From: Brassica napus
Lineage: Eukaryota > Streptophyta > Magnoliopsida > Brassicales > Brassicaceae
Direction: 5' to 3'
Assembly (NCBI RefSeq): GCF_020379485.1
Contig: NC_063445.1
Coordinates: forward strand, 55,081,422 to 55,145,421
Length of the DNA: 64,000 nucleotides
Shown here: piece after piece, positions 36,351-48,312 of the stretch
How the letters are laid out: each line of letters opens with the position of its first letter
Numbering within the stretch: position 1 is the stretch's first letter
Position numbers and translations under genes: made by a program
The notes under the pieces: generated by a model
What the model was told of the DNA's origin: nothing
The model's database searches: none
What the model saw: only the letters and a program-made list of their open reading frames with translations

Positions 36351-36875
36351 GGAATAAGATGTGACTTTTACATATTTAATTTGGAATATAAATTGGAATA
36401 TGAATCATTATGACCACGTGTAATTGATTTTTGTATATCCATACCAGATTTTTTAATATTAATTTTATTGACTTCGTAATTTATTAAACTATTGAATACA
36501 TGCATGTATCTTCCAACCGGTGAGATTATTTAATAACTGAAATTATGCATGGTTGCCAAGAGACCTGCAAGTGTCCAAAAAACACACACAACTGTCTCAC
36601 CAGGCCTAGCTCATGTGCACGTAATAATGTATTTCAAGGTTCTAGAATTTGTAGTTTAGAAGACCAAGGAAAACGCCTAATGAAAAAATTGTATATATGA
36701 AGGGTATCAAAAGATTATTAAGTATTGAACAAAAATGCCTTTGTTATTTAATTATAATAACATATTTTAAATTAATATTAATAAAATACAACATAAAAGA
36801 TAAATAGAATTGCAATCAAAGCCACCGTTTAACAATAGACGGAGATTATATTATTGATAAGGCATTTCAAATCTT

Positions 36876-37354
36876 AAATATTGTCAAGGAGCTTCCATTG
36901 ATACGCATGAGTGATTTGATATCCGCCAAAGCTAAACTCTTAATTTGATCTTCTGAGAAATTTAAATCTGAAAGAAAAGAATCAAATTTAAATTATAAGC
37001 ATTGAGCATTATAATGAAATTTAATTAGTATTACTTATCCTCCTTTTTTCGAAAAAAAAGGATCTTACTTGTATCATCCATTTTTTTCCTTTCGTTACAT
37101 GATATATCTGTTGATAGTATTTTCCAAGTAGCATTCCATATGTTTTCTGGAGTTATGGTATTATTTGAAAGCAACATTGTACAAAACAGTTGACGAAGAC
37201 ACTTTGCTGAACACCAAAAACTTGCTTCTTTAATAGCTTCGATGTATTCTTTATCATCGTCGATAGGAATCTGCAGGGGTTTGAGTTTTTCCTCAGCTGA
37301 ATAAGTGTTGGTCAAAAGAGAAGAAGAATTTTTTTTAGGTGTGTGAGACGACAT
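36876..37354 (-). pseudogene. Helitron helicase fragment (C-terminal side of the split)
   Basis: Exon 37354-37069 reads 'DDDKEYIEAIKEASFW', 'LRQLFCTMLLSNNTITPENI' and 'WNATWKILSTDI'. After GT-AG (acceptor at 36969-36968) exon 36967-36876 reads 'DLNFSEDQIKSLALADIKSL' and 'RINGSSL'. The piece begins almost exactly where the fragment at 34745-34320 leaves off. It has an ATG at 37354 with about 30 non-homologous N-terminal residues. Confidence 0.78.
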
Positions 37355-37400
37355 GGCCTAAAGCTTTTTGTTAAATAATTATTGCAAGGTAATATGAATG

Positions 37401-37976
37401 ATATATATATAACATTCACGTCATTGAATATATGAATAATATATTTTCCATATTGATTGAATATAGGAATCATATATTTTCCATATAGTTTTCCTTCGGG
37501 GAATAATGTTATAGTTTTAAGTATTCACAAGCCATGTCATCTTTTTCATAAGCCATGTCATCTATTTAAGTGTGCCATGTTATCTTTTTTTTTGTGAGAG
37601 TCTTTGTAGAGATGACATGTAAGCAAATTTTTAAAAATCACTTCTCAAATATAGTCTAGGGGATGTCTATATCATCTTAGTTTAACTATTTATAAAATTA
37701 AATTCAGTACACATATGAAAATAGATAGTTCAATTAGTCATATATTTTTTTGCCAAATTTATAACGCCTGCAAGTTAGTTTTGGTTTGACTCTGTCATTA
37801 TTGAACGATAGCATGAGTAAAACTTATTGCACGAGATACATATGTTTGACTGTAAAACTATATCAACAGATTATTATCATTATTAGTTTAATCAAACTTA
37901 TTTAACTTAAGAATTTATGAAAAAAAAATTAATATCTTGATTTTATGTGTTATGACTTTTGCTTGTAGTAAAAGAG
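37401..37976. other. AT-rich DNA of uncertain origin within the nested Copia
   Basis: Short repeats of 'gccatgtcatct' at 37530-37590. No coding content. Confidence 0.3.
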
Positions 37977-38129
37977 GTGTCCATTCGATGAATACACATA
38001 CTCATAATCACCATGTATGGAAACATGGTGACTCACCTTACGTCATCTATCTCTGCAGCCATAAAGGTTAGTTTTTGTTTAATCTAAAATGGCTAATATC
38101 GAATACGGCAGACATAAGTAAAAGAAGTG
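37977..38129. repeat. Segmental duplication, copy 1
   Basis: Matches 39480-39603 almost perfectly ('gtgtccattcgatgaatac...taagtaaaagaagtg'), except that copy 1 has about 29 extra bases after 'gaatac'. The two copies were a tandem duplication before the LINE-type insertion separated them. Confidence 0.88.
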
Positions 38130-39444
38130 GAAAAACTTGGCCACAATTAATAAGACTCGTTAGAGAGAGGAGAGAGAAGTGAAATTCTCCATTTAGTCTC
38201 TCCTTTCCCAAATCGAAAACCCTAAGCCGCCGCCTCACTTTTTTCACTCTCAGGCGACTGACGGTACCTCCGTCGTCGGTCTCCCTCTCCCCCGTCAACT
38301 TGTTATTGTGTTTCATCGCTTTCACTTTCTGTTATCTTCTCCTTGTCTCTCCTCCTTACTTGGTATGTCTGGGTCCGATGGGGTCTCTTCCGCCGGAACT
38401 AACTGGAATCAAAGGGTCTTTGTTTCCTCTGGACCACCAGCGAGGCGAGATAGGTCGGTGATAGCTCTGGGAGCCCTGGATCTGCTTCTAGTCGCCGATT
38501 GCGCTTGGATTTGGGTCAAATCTAAGATCCGAGATCCGCCAGAAGCTTCGACGAGTCGTGCCATCTCGCTTCTGCTTCGCCGTCTCGCCCCAGCCGGTCT
38601 ATTCTAGCGGGCAATTTCCAGGGTCTACGCAGAACTCCTCCTCTCTCTGAGTGAAGGGTGGTTGTGAGGCACACCACCGAGGACCTCTGTTTCTTTAGCT
38701 CGAATGACGACTCCCATGGTGTATTTCAGTGAAAAGTGGGCTTCTCCTCTCTGCTCTCATCGTCTGCTACTAGGGTCTTGAGAAAAACCCTTCGTGTTGA
38801 CGTCTCCTGCGGAAAAAGTGAAGCTCTCTTTTTCCATCAGGTCACCTGCTTTAAGGAGTATTGTTCTCCTTCAGTGCTTCAATTCCCGTTCCAAAGCTCT
38901 CGGCAGATAGCTGATATGTAACTTGCTCTCTCCGCCGCATCCTCTGTGTCACGTAGCAGAATGAGGGGTTAAACGACCGTCTGCGCTTGACCATGCTCTT
39001 CATCTTCAGCGGTGAGAGTTTAGGCTTACATTCTGGCTTTCTTCTGTGTTAACTTGGGCTTTGCTATGTCGACGTCCTCCTCCAGCGGAGCTCCGGGGTG
39101 TGAGCTAGGCGCTTCCGTCGATGCCTGCCAGGAGCCACTTCGGTGAGGCTCGATCGAACTCGCCTTTAGGTTATTCTCTTGATCGCTGCTTCAAACCAGT
39201 AGATTAAGAAGTGCTTTGGTACGGGAGCTCAATACGGTTGTCTTTGTGCTACAATGTAATATTAACTTCAAGTAGCCATTGTTGGTTGTTTGATGTTAAT
39301 ATTTTAGGCTTTTTGAGGTTTTTTTTAATTTTTTGCGGTTCTTTAAACCTGATCGGCTGGAAAGCAAATCTTGGTTTCAATCACTTGTAACCGAACCTTC
39401 ATTAAATTTTTAATGATATTTACAATTTAGCAAAAAAAAAAAAA
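38130..39444 (+). mobile_element. LINE-type retroposon, 1.3 kb, with poly(A) and 13-bp target duplication
   Basis: AGTAAAAGAAGTG flanks both ends (38117-38129, 39445-39457). The right end is a poly(A) run after '...cattaaatttttaatgatatttacaatttagc'. The 5' half is GC-rich ('aaaccctaagccgccgcctcac') and includes a 99-codon frame at 38308-38607 resembling a LINE leader or ORF1 start. There is no reverse transcriptase, so it is an internally deleted, non-autonomous copy. Confidence 0.8.
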
Positions 39445-39479
39445 AGTAAAAGAAGTGATATATTCATTTCTAACTGGTG

Positions 39480-39603
39480 GTGTCCATTCGATGAATACAT
39501 GGTGACTCACCTTACGTCATCTATCTCTGCAGCCATAAAGGTTAGTTTTTGTTTAATCTAAAATGGCTAATATCGAATACGGCAAACATAAGTAAAAGAA
39601 GTG
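39480..39603. repeat. Segmental duplication, copy 2
   Basis: Partner of 37977-38129, followed by atatattcattaactgg where the sequence after the first unit reads atatattcatttctaactgg. Confidence 0.88.
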
Positions 39604-40649
39604 ATATATTCATTAACTGGTTTAATAAATCTGGTTAATTTGAATAGGTTGATAAAATAACAGATTTGAATATTCATAGTCATGTAGTTTGACACGCTTT
39701 TCATTTAGATATAAACAATAAAGTAATCAGTTATTATCCTTTTTATTTCATAATATGATTGCAATAGATTTCCTTGATTAAGATTCATACGACTTTAATA
39801 ATATATTATTGATGGGGTATGAATATTTTCTAAAATCAATCAAAATATATAATATGCAAAACTGTTTTATTTGCGCACTACACACCGTTTTGTTTTATTT
39901 GAATCTACAAAGGAGTTTAAAACATCCTTTACATGATTTAAATAAATTATTGTTTTGCCATCACTTCTAAGAGGTTTTATACCGTCTGACCATAAATCCA
40001 CCATACAATCACAAAATTTGATAAAAACTCGTTATGATTGACAATCTAAGAGTACTAAATGAGTACTAATACAGAGATATTAGAGAAAACATATTCTATA
40101 TTTTATGCAAATATTATTATCTTGGAGGCAATATAACGAAAAGTAAAGTAAAAGTACTCTAAATTTATAATTTGTTGTCGAGCAAAAGAAAAAGTTATTG
40201 AGAAAAGATAAATGGATTATTTCTACTTCATTATGTTCCATTCTTCAAAGTGAATGTGACATTATATATTGAAAAACAAATGACCACATTATTGCTTGAA
40301 GAAATGACTACAAACAGTCGTAGACGTTAATGTATATATAAATATGGTCATGGTAATATCTAATGAGTTTCTTTCAAAAAAATATATTTTCACAAAAAGT
40401 GAAAAAATAAGCATGATAGTAAATAAAGAGATCTTATAAGAAAAAAACTAGTGTGAGTACAATATTTTTTAGTATCAAAATTATTAAAAGCTCAAAAGGA
40501 GCAAATAAATATTTGCTATGGGAACGCAACTTAAAATCATTAATGAGTTATACTTTCCCAAGTCTCAATGATAAAAAAAAAAATCTAAAATATAACACAT
40601 GACCTTAAGTTGGGTATGTTGTTGATTCTAAAGTAGGATCCAATTCTAA
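39604..40649. other. Degraded interior of the nested Copia, no recognisable gag
   Basis: AT-rich, no convincing protein match. The position corresponds to gag and protease of the Copia. Confidence 0.35.
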
Positions 40650-43640
40650 ATATATGAACTTGAAGTGTCATTATCTCGAGGAGGAGAATTAGAGAATCTC
40701 ATATCTCTATTAAGTGAACATCCGAAAGTATGTTCAAACTAGAAATATATATAAACAGTCATTTATAAAATAACACCATGAGTTTTAGAATCTAATATTG
40801 TTGAGACAACAAGTAAAGGAAAATGTTGAATACCTTCAATCAGAAGTATTACCCAAGGCACTATTGTATTATACTACACAATGATTGAAAATGGAGATAA
40901 ATGTAATAGTAAACCAGAAGTTTACCGAAAAGGTAATGTTTGGCAAACCGGTTATGCCATCCCGGTTTAGTAATTAAGCGAAAGACAATCATATGGACAT
41001 TTGTTAAAGAACCAGAAGATTCTTACGAATGATTTGTTATATGCTGCTTGCGTACAAGGTAATATAATAATATGGTTCTCACCAGCTGAATGGATTTGGA
41101 ATCTATTTATACAAGGAGATGTTTGTGGGCTTGATCACCCACTGGTGGACTGATCATCCACCATATGTTAATAATTAAAACATCGACAAAAAAGTCGTAT
41201 GTATCCTTGTCATGTATTCGCAACCTGATGTTTGCGAGACTTATTGGTAATACTGGTGAATTCACAAGCCTTTGATAATTATTTTATGCATGTGGAGATA
41301 CATGATGAACATCTTGTAGCTAATGTTCATACTTAAGATACAGCAGCACTGATTCACATAATGTCAAAGAGTAATTAAGAACTTTCCCCATCAAATTTGT
41401 TTTGGGCCAAGAAACAAAGATCTCCATCTAGAGAATTTGGATAATTTGTAGTTGCTCCATCACACCGCAAAAATATGGGACCTCAAAAGAGGTTATTAAT
41501 ATGTTGGATATGATCTCCATTGATGATAAAATCTTGAAGATTTTATAAATTTTATTTAAAGACTCATAGTTAGTCTATCCAACATTAAGGGGAGAAAATA
41601 AATAGCTGGAGAATAAATGAGTTGAATGAATTATCATTGATCCTCGGACTAAAGAGCGTAAATAGTAGTCCAAAATGAATGTATGTAGATAATTATATTA
41701 CAAAGATTAGCATATGAGTTGTCAGGCTCATTTACTGACCCTAAGAAAGTGATTAAGTCAGAAGTACCAGCTGTAAATGCTCCAATTAAAATGGATGTCC
41801 CAGAAGGACAATATCAAACTGCTAAAGAGCGCTTGAAGCGTGAAAAACCTAACGGTTCTAAATAAAATAATCCTCGGAAAAGAAAAGGAGCATGAATGAG
41901 AATGATGGAATCGATGAATGAAATATTAAGGATCTCGAAAAGGGATAGAAAACATGACAAGAAAGAATTTAGGTACCTGAGAATAAAGAAATCTCAAATA
42001 GCTATGTCATGTCTGGAACAATATGAACCGATATCAAATCGACGTCGTGAATACTTATGCATGCAATGTAGCAGTTGATGAGAATGAGGATCATGAACCA
42101 TCTATTGAAAAGTGTACACTGTGTGATAAATGGCCGAAAAAAAACAATAGATGCAAATTTTAAATCTCTTTGAAAGAGAAGAGTATTCGGATCGGTAGTC
42201 CGTACACCTAATGGTGTAAAACCAATGGCATAGAAACAAGTCTTTATATGAAAGAATAGATGTGATAATGAAATCATGAGATGTGACGTTGTAATTGCAC
42301 AAAACAATTATCACAAAGACCAATAATTGATTACAAAGAAACACATCATGTGGTGGAAGCATCAACTTTCAAGTTTCTTTAGTCTGGCAAGAATTGAAAG
42401 CCATTGGAAAAAATGACATTTATGTGAAAGATACAAAAAGAATATAAACTGCAAAAAGCAGTAAACCCCATAACGATTTGGACTGCTAAAAGCAGTAAGT
42501 GTTAGTTCTCGAGAACATTACCGCGTGAGTATATTGAGCATATAAAAAAAAGAAAAGGTATTGGTCATGAAGTACCATGATATTGAAAATTTACTGATTT
42601 CTTTCAGGATTGAAAGATATGATTTCATATGACAAGAGAGATAGTCATACTTGCAACTTTCACAAGAAGCAAAATAATAACTCGTATGTATAAATATGCA
42701 TAATGTGAAGGTTTAGAAGATTGTCTATATAAGGAAATTTGGACAAGGAGTCCAAATAAACCAAGATATGATCTTTTGTGTGAAAATAATGCTATGGATA
42801 AGAGGTCCAATGGTCTAAGAGATTATCTGACAATCAAACGAGTTTATTACTAAGGATATGCTTATATCAATTCTTAAAAGGAAGATATATATGATGAGAA
42901 AACATCTCTCTAAGATGATGCTTCCAGGGGGAGAAATATGATGATGTTCGTAGTTGTACTCTTTTTCCTTATCATGGTTTTTGTCCCATTGGGTTTTCCA
43001 TGTCAAGGTTTTAACGAGGCAACAAAGAACACGTAAATGATAGATACCTAAAGAGAAATGTTAACACCTAAGTGATGAAGTTATATCAATCTTTCAATGT
43101 ATTTTGAGACTAAAAGAAGCATAAGATAATGATCAAAGATCAATCATACTTGAACAAGAATCAAGGTATGGACACATTTCATTCGCAAGACAGAAACGAA
43201 GGTCAAAATTTTTTGAATCAAAGGAGACCTTCTAGATGGAATTAAAATATGAAATTGGTGTCCGGAGAAATATCTTTGAGTCTATTTTCATCTCCAATTT
43301 GAATCAAGTCATTCTCCACGATAGAACTCGAGATATGTCTGTTTCCGTGGGATACGTACAAGCTGTCTTGGAACACCTAATTTCGACTGATATCCCAAAT
43401 ATCGCTCGATATTCCAATCTTACCAGAGCTAGACCAGCGCCTAAAGTTAGACATGGATGTTAGTTTCTATTTTCAAGTGGTTTGAAGTCATTTTGTCCTA
43501 CGGTCATCAAGATATTCAAGTTTTAGTGAAGACCGTCAAATCTGCCAAGAGAAGTGAACTGGTCCAAGCCTAAGACTAATGAGTTAATTCATCATACTGG
43601 ATTGTCCCATATCAGATATCTCAAGTTATGTTATCATCAG
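40650..43640 (+). pseudogene. Decayed Copia pol (integrase to RNase H)
   Basis: No long frames remain, but landmarks appear in order: an integrase-core-like stretch at about 41085-41160; 'accgcaaaaatatgggacctcaaaagagg' near 41445 (KMGPQKR); 'DPKKVIKSEVPAVNAPIKMD' at 41738-41797 followed by an 'ERLKREKPNGSK...PRKRKGA' linker; and the RT entry 'VFGSVVRTPNGVKPM' at about 42185-42230. It is the same Copia lineage as the fragments at the left end of the window. Multiple stops and frameshifts. Confidence 0.75.
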
Positions 43641-43777
43641 GGGGAGTAGACGCGCACTGCACTCTTTTTTCCTTCACCACGGTTTTTCCCATTGAATTTT
43701 CCTGGTAAGATTTTTAATGAGGCAGCATCTTATGTGCTTTAGGAAATAGTTTTGTACAATGAACATTCAAAAGAGAG

Positions 43778-43933
43778 TGTTATGAATAGCTATGTGGATA
43801 TCCATCGTATGCCCAAAAACTCATGTTCTAGAAAGTTCTTAAACTCTGACTTGTATCATATATATATATGTATATATCATTACCTAGAAGATAATAAGAT
43901 TAACCGATTTCTTCTTTCTCTTTATTCACACCG
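43778..43933 (+). repeat. 3' LTR of the nested Copia
   Basis: TGTTATGAATAGCTATGTGG... after aaaagagag. It shares 'tcatgttctagaaagttc' and 'cttgtatcatatatatatatg' with the 5' LTR and is followed by GAAAT. Confidence 0.75.
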
Positions 43934-43938
43934 GAAAT

Positions 43939-44714
43939 CATATTTCTCTTTGCGAAGTATGGAGCTCTCACTACTCACACGTGCCGAGATAGTAGCAAAG
44001 AGACAAAATTATTAATGCAACTTAACAAAAACATTGATTAACTTCATTATTTAATTGACCTATACAAATCAAACCACATACCAAAGTGAAGAATCAGTTA
44101 GTGAAAACGTTATATTAGACCTATTAAATATTATTTGTTGATTGTAGTTAATGAAGTTACAGAATTACTATACGTTATTACTTCAAAGATGTGTATATTA
44201 AAAAGTAAGTATATAGATTTTAGTATATACATCTTTAATATAAATGGTATATATATACTAGCTATGTGATATATACTACAGTCAAGCTAAATGTTTTACT
44301 AAAGCGAGTGGAAACTATTTCGTAATCTCTTTAGTTTGTCTATTTAATGTTACGTTAATTTTTGAACAATTATATACTATTGTTTTTTTTTTGGTAGATA
44401 CACAATTATGTCTTATGCATGTCATAAGTTGCCTCGTAATTAAAGCTAAGAAATCCAAATCATGTATTAAGAAAATATTCGCGAATATCTTTGTGTACAT
44501 TATTATACTCCTTCATCGTACGATTCTTACCGACGTGGATGCAAATATAACAGACTTCACAACTCTATTTCAACACCCATCTCTGTTACCTTTAAAAAGA
44601 TTGACTGGGTAACCTAGCAAAATCTCTTTGACTCGATCCGTGGCTGAGCATGAGTGATATATTCAGATTTATCAGAATCTTTGTAGTCCTGCTCTGTATT
44701 TTTTTTTGGCAGAG
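43939..44714. other. Spacer between nested Copia and truncated LINE
   Basis: AT-rich, no gene recognised. Confidence 0.35.
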
Positions 44715-44730
44715 GAAGACTAGTTTGTTC

Positions 44731-44863
44731 ATTATTGTAATCTTTGTCAAATTTCAATTGTAACCTAGTTCTGACGTTTTTCCGAGTAGCCGGAATCCTG
44801 TAGCTCCGATTTGCCCTATGGGGTTGAATTTTAATTAATATATTTATTAAAAAAAAAAAAAAA
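44731..44863 (+). mobile_element. 5'-truncated LINE end (133 bp) with 16-bp target duplication
   Basis: GAAGACTAGTTTGTTC at 44715-44730 and again at 44864-44879 flank a LINE 3' tail ('ctccgatttgccctatgggg...attaatatatttatt' plus poly(A)). Severe 5' truncation is normal for target-primed reverse transcription. Confidence 0.88.
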
Positions 44864-44934
44864 GAAGACTAGTTTGTTCTTCTCTTTTGTTTGTAAACAA
44901 ACCTTCACATTTTCTAATGAAAATCTAATACTTA

Positions 44935-44962
44935 GAGCATGTTTATTGCTAAAACCCTTAAG
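44935..44962. repeat. Left terminal inverted repeat of the Harbinger element
   Basis: GAGCATGTTTATTGCTAAAA leading into cccttaag. Pairs with 49641-49666 with a few mismatches. Confidence 0.8.
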
Positions 44963-45280
44963 TGGTGCTTAATGAATTTTTAACTAATAAAATTAAAGTA
45001 AGAAAATTTGCTAAGAGACACTTAATTATAGTGGTTTATTGGTAGTTGCTTAATTAAGGTTCTTAACAATAAAAAATATTAAATTTATTTTTAAACATAA
45101 TTTTTTTTTAAAAAGATAAAATTTATTTATTAAATAAAACAAAGTCAAACATAAAATTTTAAACATAGATTTTAAAATACAAACATTAAAACATTAAAAC
45201 AAAGATTACTTAAATAAACGATAATAATTTGAAAGATACGACGAAGCTCAGTTGTTGTCTTGATCGCGTCCAAATTTATG

Positions 45281-46553
45281 TCATATATGTTCAACCAAAT
45301 CACCTTTCAGTTGTTGATGCGCTTGTCTATCATGAATTCTTGTTCGAACATCCATCTGATTGGCGATATTTGTAGAGATATCTGTAAAATAGGTGAGATC
45401 GACATATGAACTTCCGCTTCCTTCTCCTTGTTGAAAATCCGAAACATCGTATTGAGTGTAGTCATCTCGTTCGTTTTCTACTATCACATTATGGAGTATG
45501 ATACATGCTCTCATAATCTTCACAATCTTGACTTTATCCCAAGAAAGTGCCGGATTTTTAACAATGGCAAATCGAGCTTGCAAGACTCCGAAAGCACGTT
45601 CGACATCTTTTCGGGCAGCTTCTTGTCGTTGAGCAAATAAAACTGCTTTCGGCCCTTGTGGAAATGGAATAGATTAGATCAAAGTTGCCCATTTCGGATA
45701 AATACCATCGGTGAGATAGTAAGCCAAATGATACTCTCTTCCATTGACCAAAAAATTCACTTGCGGAGCTTGACTATTTATTATGTCATCAAAAACAGGT
45801 GAGCGATCAAGAACATTGATATCATTTAAAGTACCTGGAGGTCCAAAAAACGCATGTCATATCCAGAGATCATATGAAGCAACCGCCTCTAAAACGATTG
45901 TGGGTTTTCCAGAACCATGAGAATATTGCCCTTTTCAAGCGGTGGGACAATTCTTCCACTCCCAATGCATACAATCGATGCTTCCTATCATCCCGAGAAA
46001 TCCACGAAGCTCTCCAATATGAAGTAGACGTTGAAGATCATACGGTGTTGGTCTTCTAAGTTATTGATCGCCGAACAAATCTATTATTGCTTCCACAAAA
46101 TTTTCCACACATAACCGAGTAGTGGTTGCACCGAGCCTGAGGTATTCGTCGACCGCATCAAGCGCAGAACCATATGCCAACACGCGAATAGCTGCTGTAC
46201 ACTTTTGAAGTGTAGAGAGACAAAGTCTTCTGAGACCATCTTTTTTGTCGGAAAAATGGAACTTCATTGGAGAGTCGATCAACAATATGCATGAACAATG
46301 GCTTGTTCATTCTAAATCGTCGTCAGAAAATATTTTCAGGATATGTTGGAGTATCACTGAAATAATCATTCCATAAACGAATATGGCCTTCCTCTCGATT
46401 TCTTTCGATAAACACTCTTCTTTTCCTTGTCTTCTTTTCTTCTTCTTGCTCGGTGATCAGATTCTCGAAAGTTTCATCAAAAAATTGATCGAATTGTTGA
46501 TCGAAAATTTCATCGAATGAGTCTTCAAAATTGTTATGAGAAGAAGATGCCAT
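45281..46553 (-). pseudogene. PIF/Harbinger DDE transposase, frameshifted
   Basis: ATG at 46553 starts 'MASSSHNNFEDSFDEIFDQQ', a Phe/Asp-rich N-terminus. Then come 'ERNREEGHIRLWNDYF', 'LQKCTAAIRVLAYGSALDAV', 'DEYLRLGATTTRLCVENF', 'EYHLAYYLTDGIYPKWATLI'-type sequence near 45740-45680, and the C-terminal 'LQARFAIVKNPALSWDKV...RACIILHNVIVENERDD'. The catalytic GxxDCxH-type and D..YP blocks are recognisable in shifted frames around 46000-45680. At least three frame changes (near 46300, 46060 and 45600) prevent a full product. Its ORF1 partner lies upstream on the same strand, as usual for the superfamily. Confidence 0.85.
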
Positions 46554-47418
46554 GAGATAGAACTGTTTTAAAAAGAGAATTGGAATTTTTTCAGAAAGAA
46601 AACTAGAATTGTTTTAGAGAAACTATGAAGAGAATGGAAAAAGATGAGAAAATACAAAGTAGAATTGTTTTAGAGAAACTACGAAGAGAATGGAAATAAT
46701 GGAGAGAAAGTGAGATTGTGAGAGATGAACATGAGATTGGAAGAGCTAGTGTTTATACTTATCTTATTTTGTCTTATTTTGAGTCTGTGAATTATTTTGA
46801 GTCTCTGATTTACAATACATTTTGAGTAGAATTATTTTGAGTCTCTCGTGAAAGAGTACATTTTATTTCATTCACGTGATTTACACTCTCATGACAACTA
46901 GAAGACAAGTAAAAAGACACCACCAACTCTCCTGTCACAACTACATGCCGAGAAACAAGACACAAAACTCATACACTCTCGTGAAATAAGAAACAAGACA
47001 CCACCAACTCATCTGATACAAGACAAGAAACAAGACACCACTCCACTCTTCACAGCAACATCGTGACAAGAAACAGAACTCTCGTGACAAGAGACCACCA
47101 CTCCACTCTTCACAGCAACATCTTTGCTCCGTGATTGTTTCCCAACGTGTACTCTCTCAACTGCAGTTAGAAGAACAACAAAACAAGAACAATTTAGCAT
47201 TACATAGAACAAGAACAATTTTAGCATTACATTAATTTGATTAGAACAAGAACCGCAGCAAGAACAAGAAGACGAGTTTAACAACAAGAAACAAAACAAC
47301 AAGAAACTTAACATTTTAACATAACATTAACTTGATTAGACGAGTTTAACAATAAGAAACAGAACAACAAGAAACTTAACAAGAAGCATAATAAGTTACA
47401 GAACATTTTGCCGATTAA

Positions 47419-48312
47419 CTAAGTAGACATCAAGTCATTGATGAGCTTCTTCTTGAGGGGCTCTTCATACTCAGCTAGAGGTTCCTTTTTTTCCAATAAG
47501 AGAGTAAAGCAGACTCATCTTAGACAACCGTTCTTTCATTGCCAAATCTCCCTGTTTGATTGTCCACATACTCTGAAACTTAGACAACCGTTCATTCACA
47601 TAATTCTCGTCTACCACCTTCTTCTTACCACTTGTCTTTGCACTCTTAACACATAGGGAACGCTTGTTCTCAGTTGCTTGAGAGGTTGATGAATCTGCAC
47701 CGTCGTCACACTTCCTCTTCTTCGATGTCCCTTCGTTTTTAGCAGTGGCAAGGTCGCACCACTTCTGATCATGCCGCAGCTCCCTCCATGCGTGTTCTAG
47801 ATTGAATTTCTTCTTCTGATTGTTGTAGAAAATTTGATGTGCTAGCTTCAGAACATCATTTTCATTTTGTCCACTACTTTTCTCCCTAGTAGCAGATCAT
47901 ACGCTCCACAGAACTTGGACACAATGTCATTGATCCTGTGCCAACGGTGCTTCAACTGGTTTGGCTCTCTCTGTTCGCAGCCATCATCCTTTGAACTTGT
48001 CTGAAAATAGGCAGTAATTCTTGACCAAAAGGCGACTGATCTTTGCTCGTTCCCAACCAGAGGGTCTTTGCTCGTGTTTAACCACGAGCTGATGAGCAAA
48101 ATATCATCCTTTGGTGTCCATTTATGTCGCTCTCTTCGCTCTGCACCAGTGTCTCCATCGAAGTTTGAGGCTTCGGAAACTTGACTGCTTAGAAATGGAA
48201 GTTGCGAAGAAGATAGTTCAGCACTATCTTCATAGTTTCCAAAGGAAACAATTTGTTGACTATTAAGTAGGTCAACAAACTTTGAGGTTCCAGTCGATGG
48301 ATATGAATCCAT
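47419..48312 (-). pseudogene. PIF/Harbinger ORF1 (Myb/SANT-like DNA-binding protein)
   Basis: Start at 48312 (MDSYPSTGTSKFVDLL); the in-frame ATG at 48441 lies in what looks like leader. A Myb/SANT-like domain 'KWTPKDDILLISSWLNTSKD' to 'QLKHRWHRINDIVSKFCGAY' occupies the first half. A one-base loss near 47905 shifts the frame and gives a stop at 47850-47848. Beyond it the family sequence continues in another frame ('NENDVLKLAHQIFYNNQ', 'SKKRKCDDGADSSTSQ', 'VNERLSKFQSMW') to a TAG at 47421-47419. In this superfamily ORF1 is needed with the transposase for mobilisation and nuclear import. Confidence 0.82.

Larger units (their letters stand above)
33655..37400 (-). mobile_element. Helitron material (3' terminus, helicase and RPA fragments)
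   Basis: The left edge is a textbook Helitron 3' end on the minus strand: a hairpin CCCGCGCT/AGCGCGGG (33667-33684), eight bases, then CTAG (33658-33655) before T. Inside, on the same strand, are a Helitron helicase piece (34745-34320), an RPA-like OB-fold gene (35757-35001) and a second helicase piece (37354-36876). The right boundary (a TC start on the minus strand) was not located, so 37400 is only the limit of recognisable content. More than one Helitron may be present. Confidence 0.65.
32858..43933 (+). mobile_element. Old Copia element expanded to 11 kb by nested insertions
   Basis: Related LTRs at 32858-33010 and 43778-43933 have the same orientation, and the 5-bp flanks GAAAT (32853-32857, 43934-43938) are identical. 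Decayed Copia pol lies at about 40650-43600 on the plus strand. The interior is interrupted from 33655 by Helitron material and at 38130-39444 by a LINE-type insertion, which accounts for most of the extra length over a usual Copia of about 5 kb. Confidence 0.7.
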
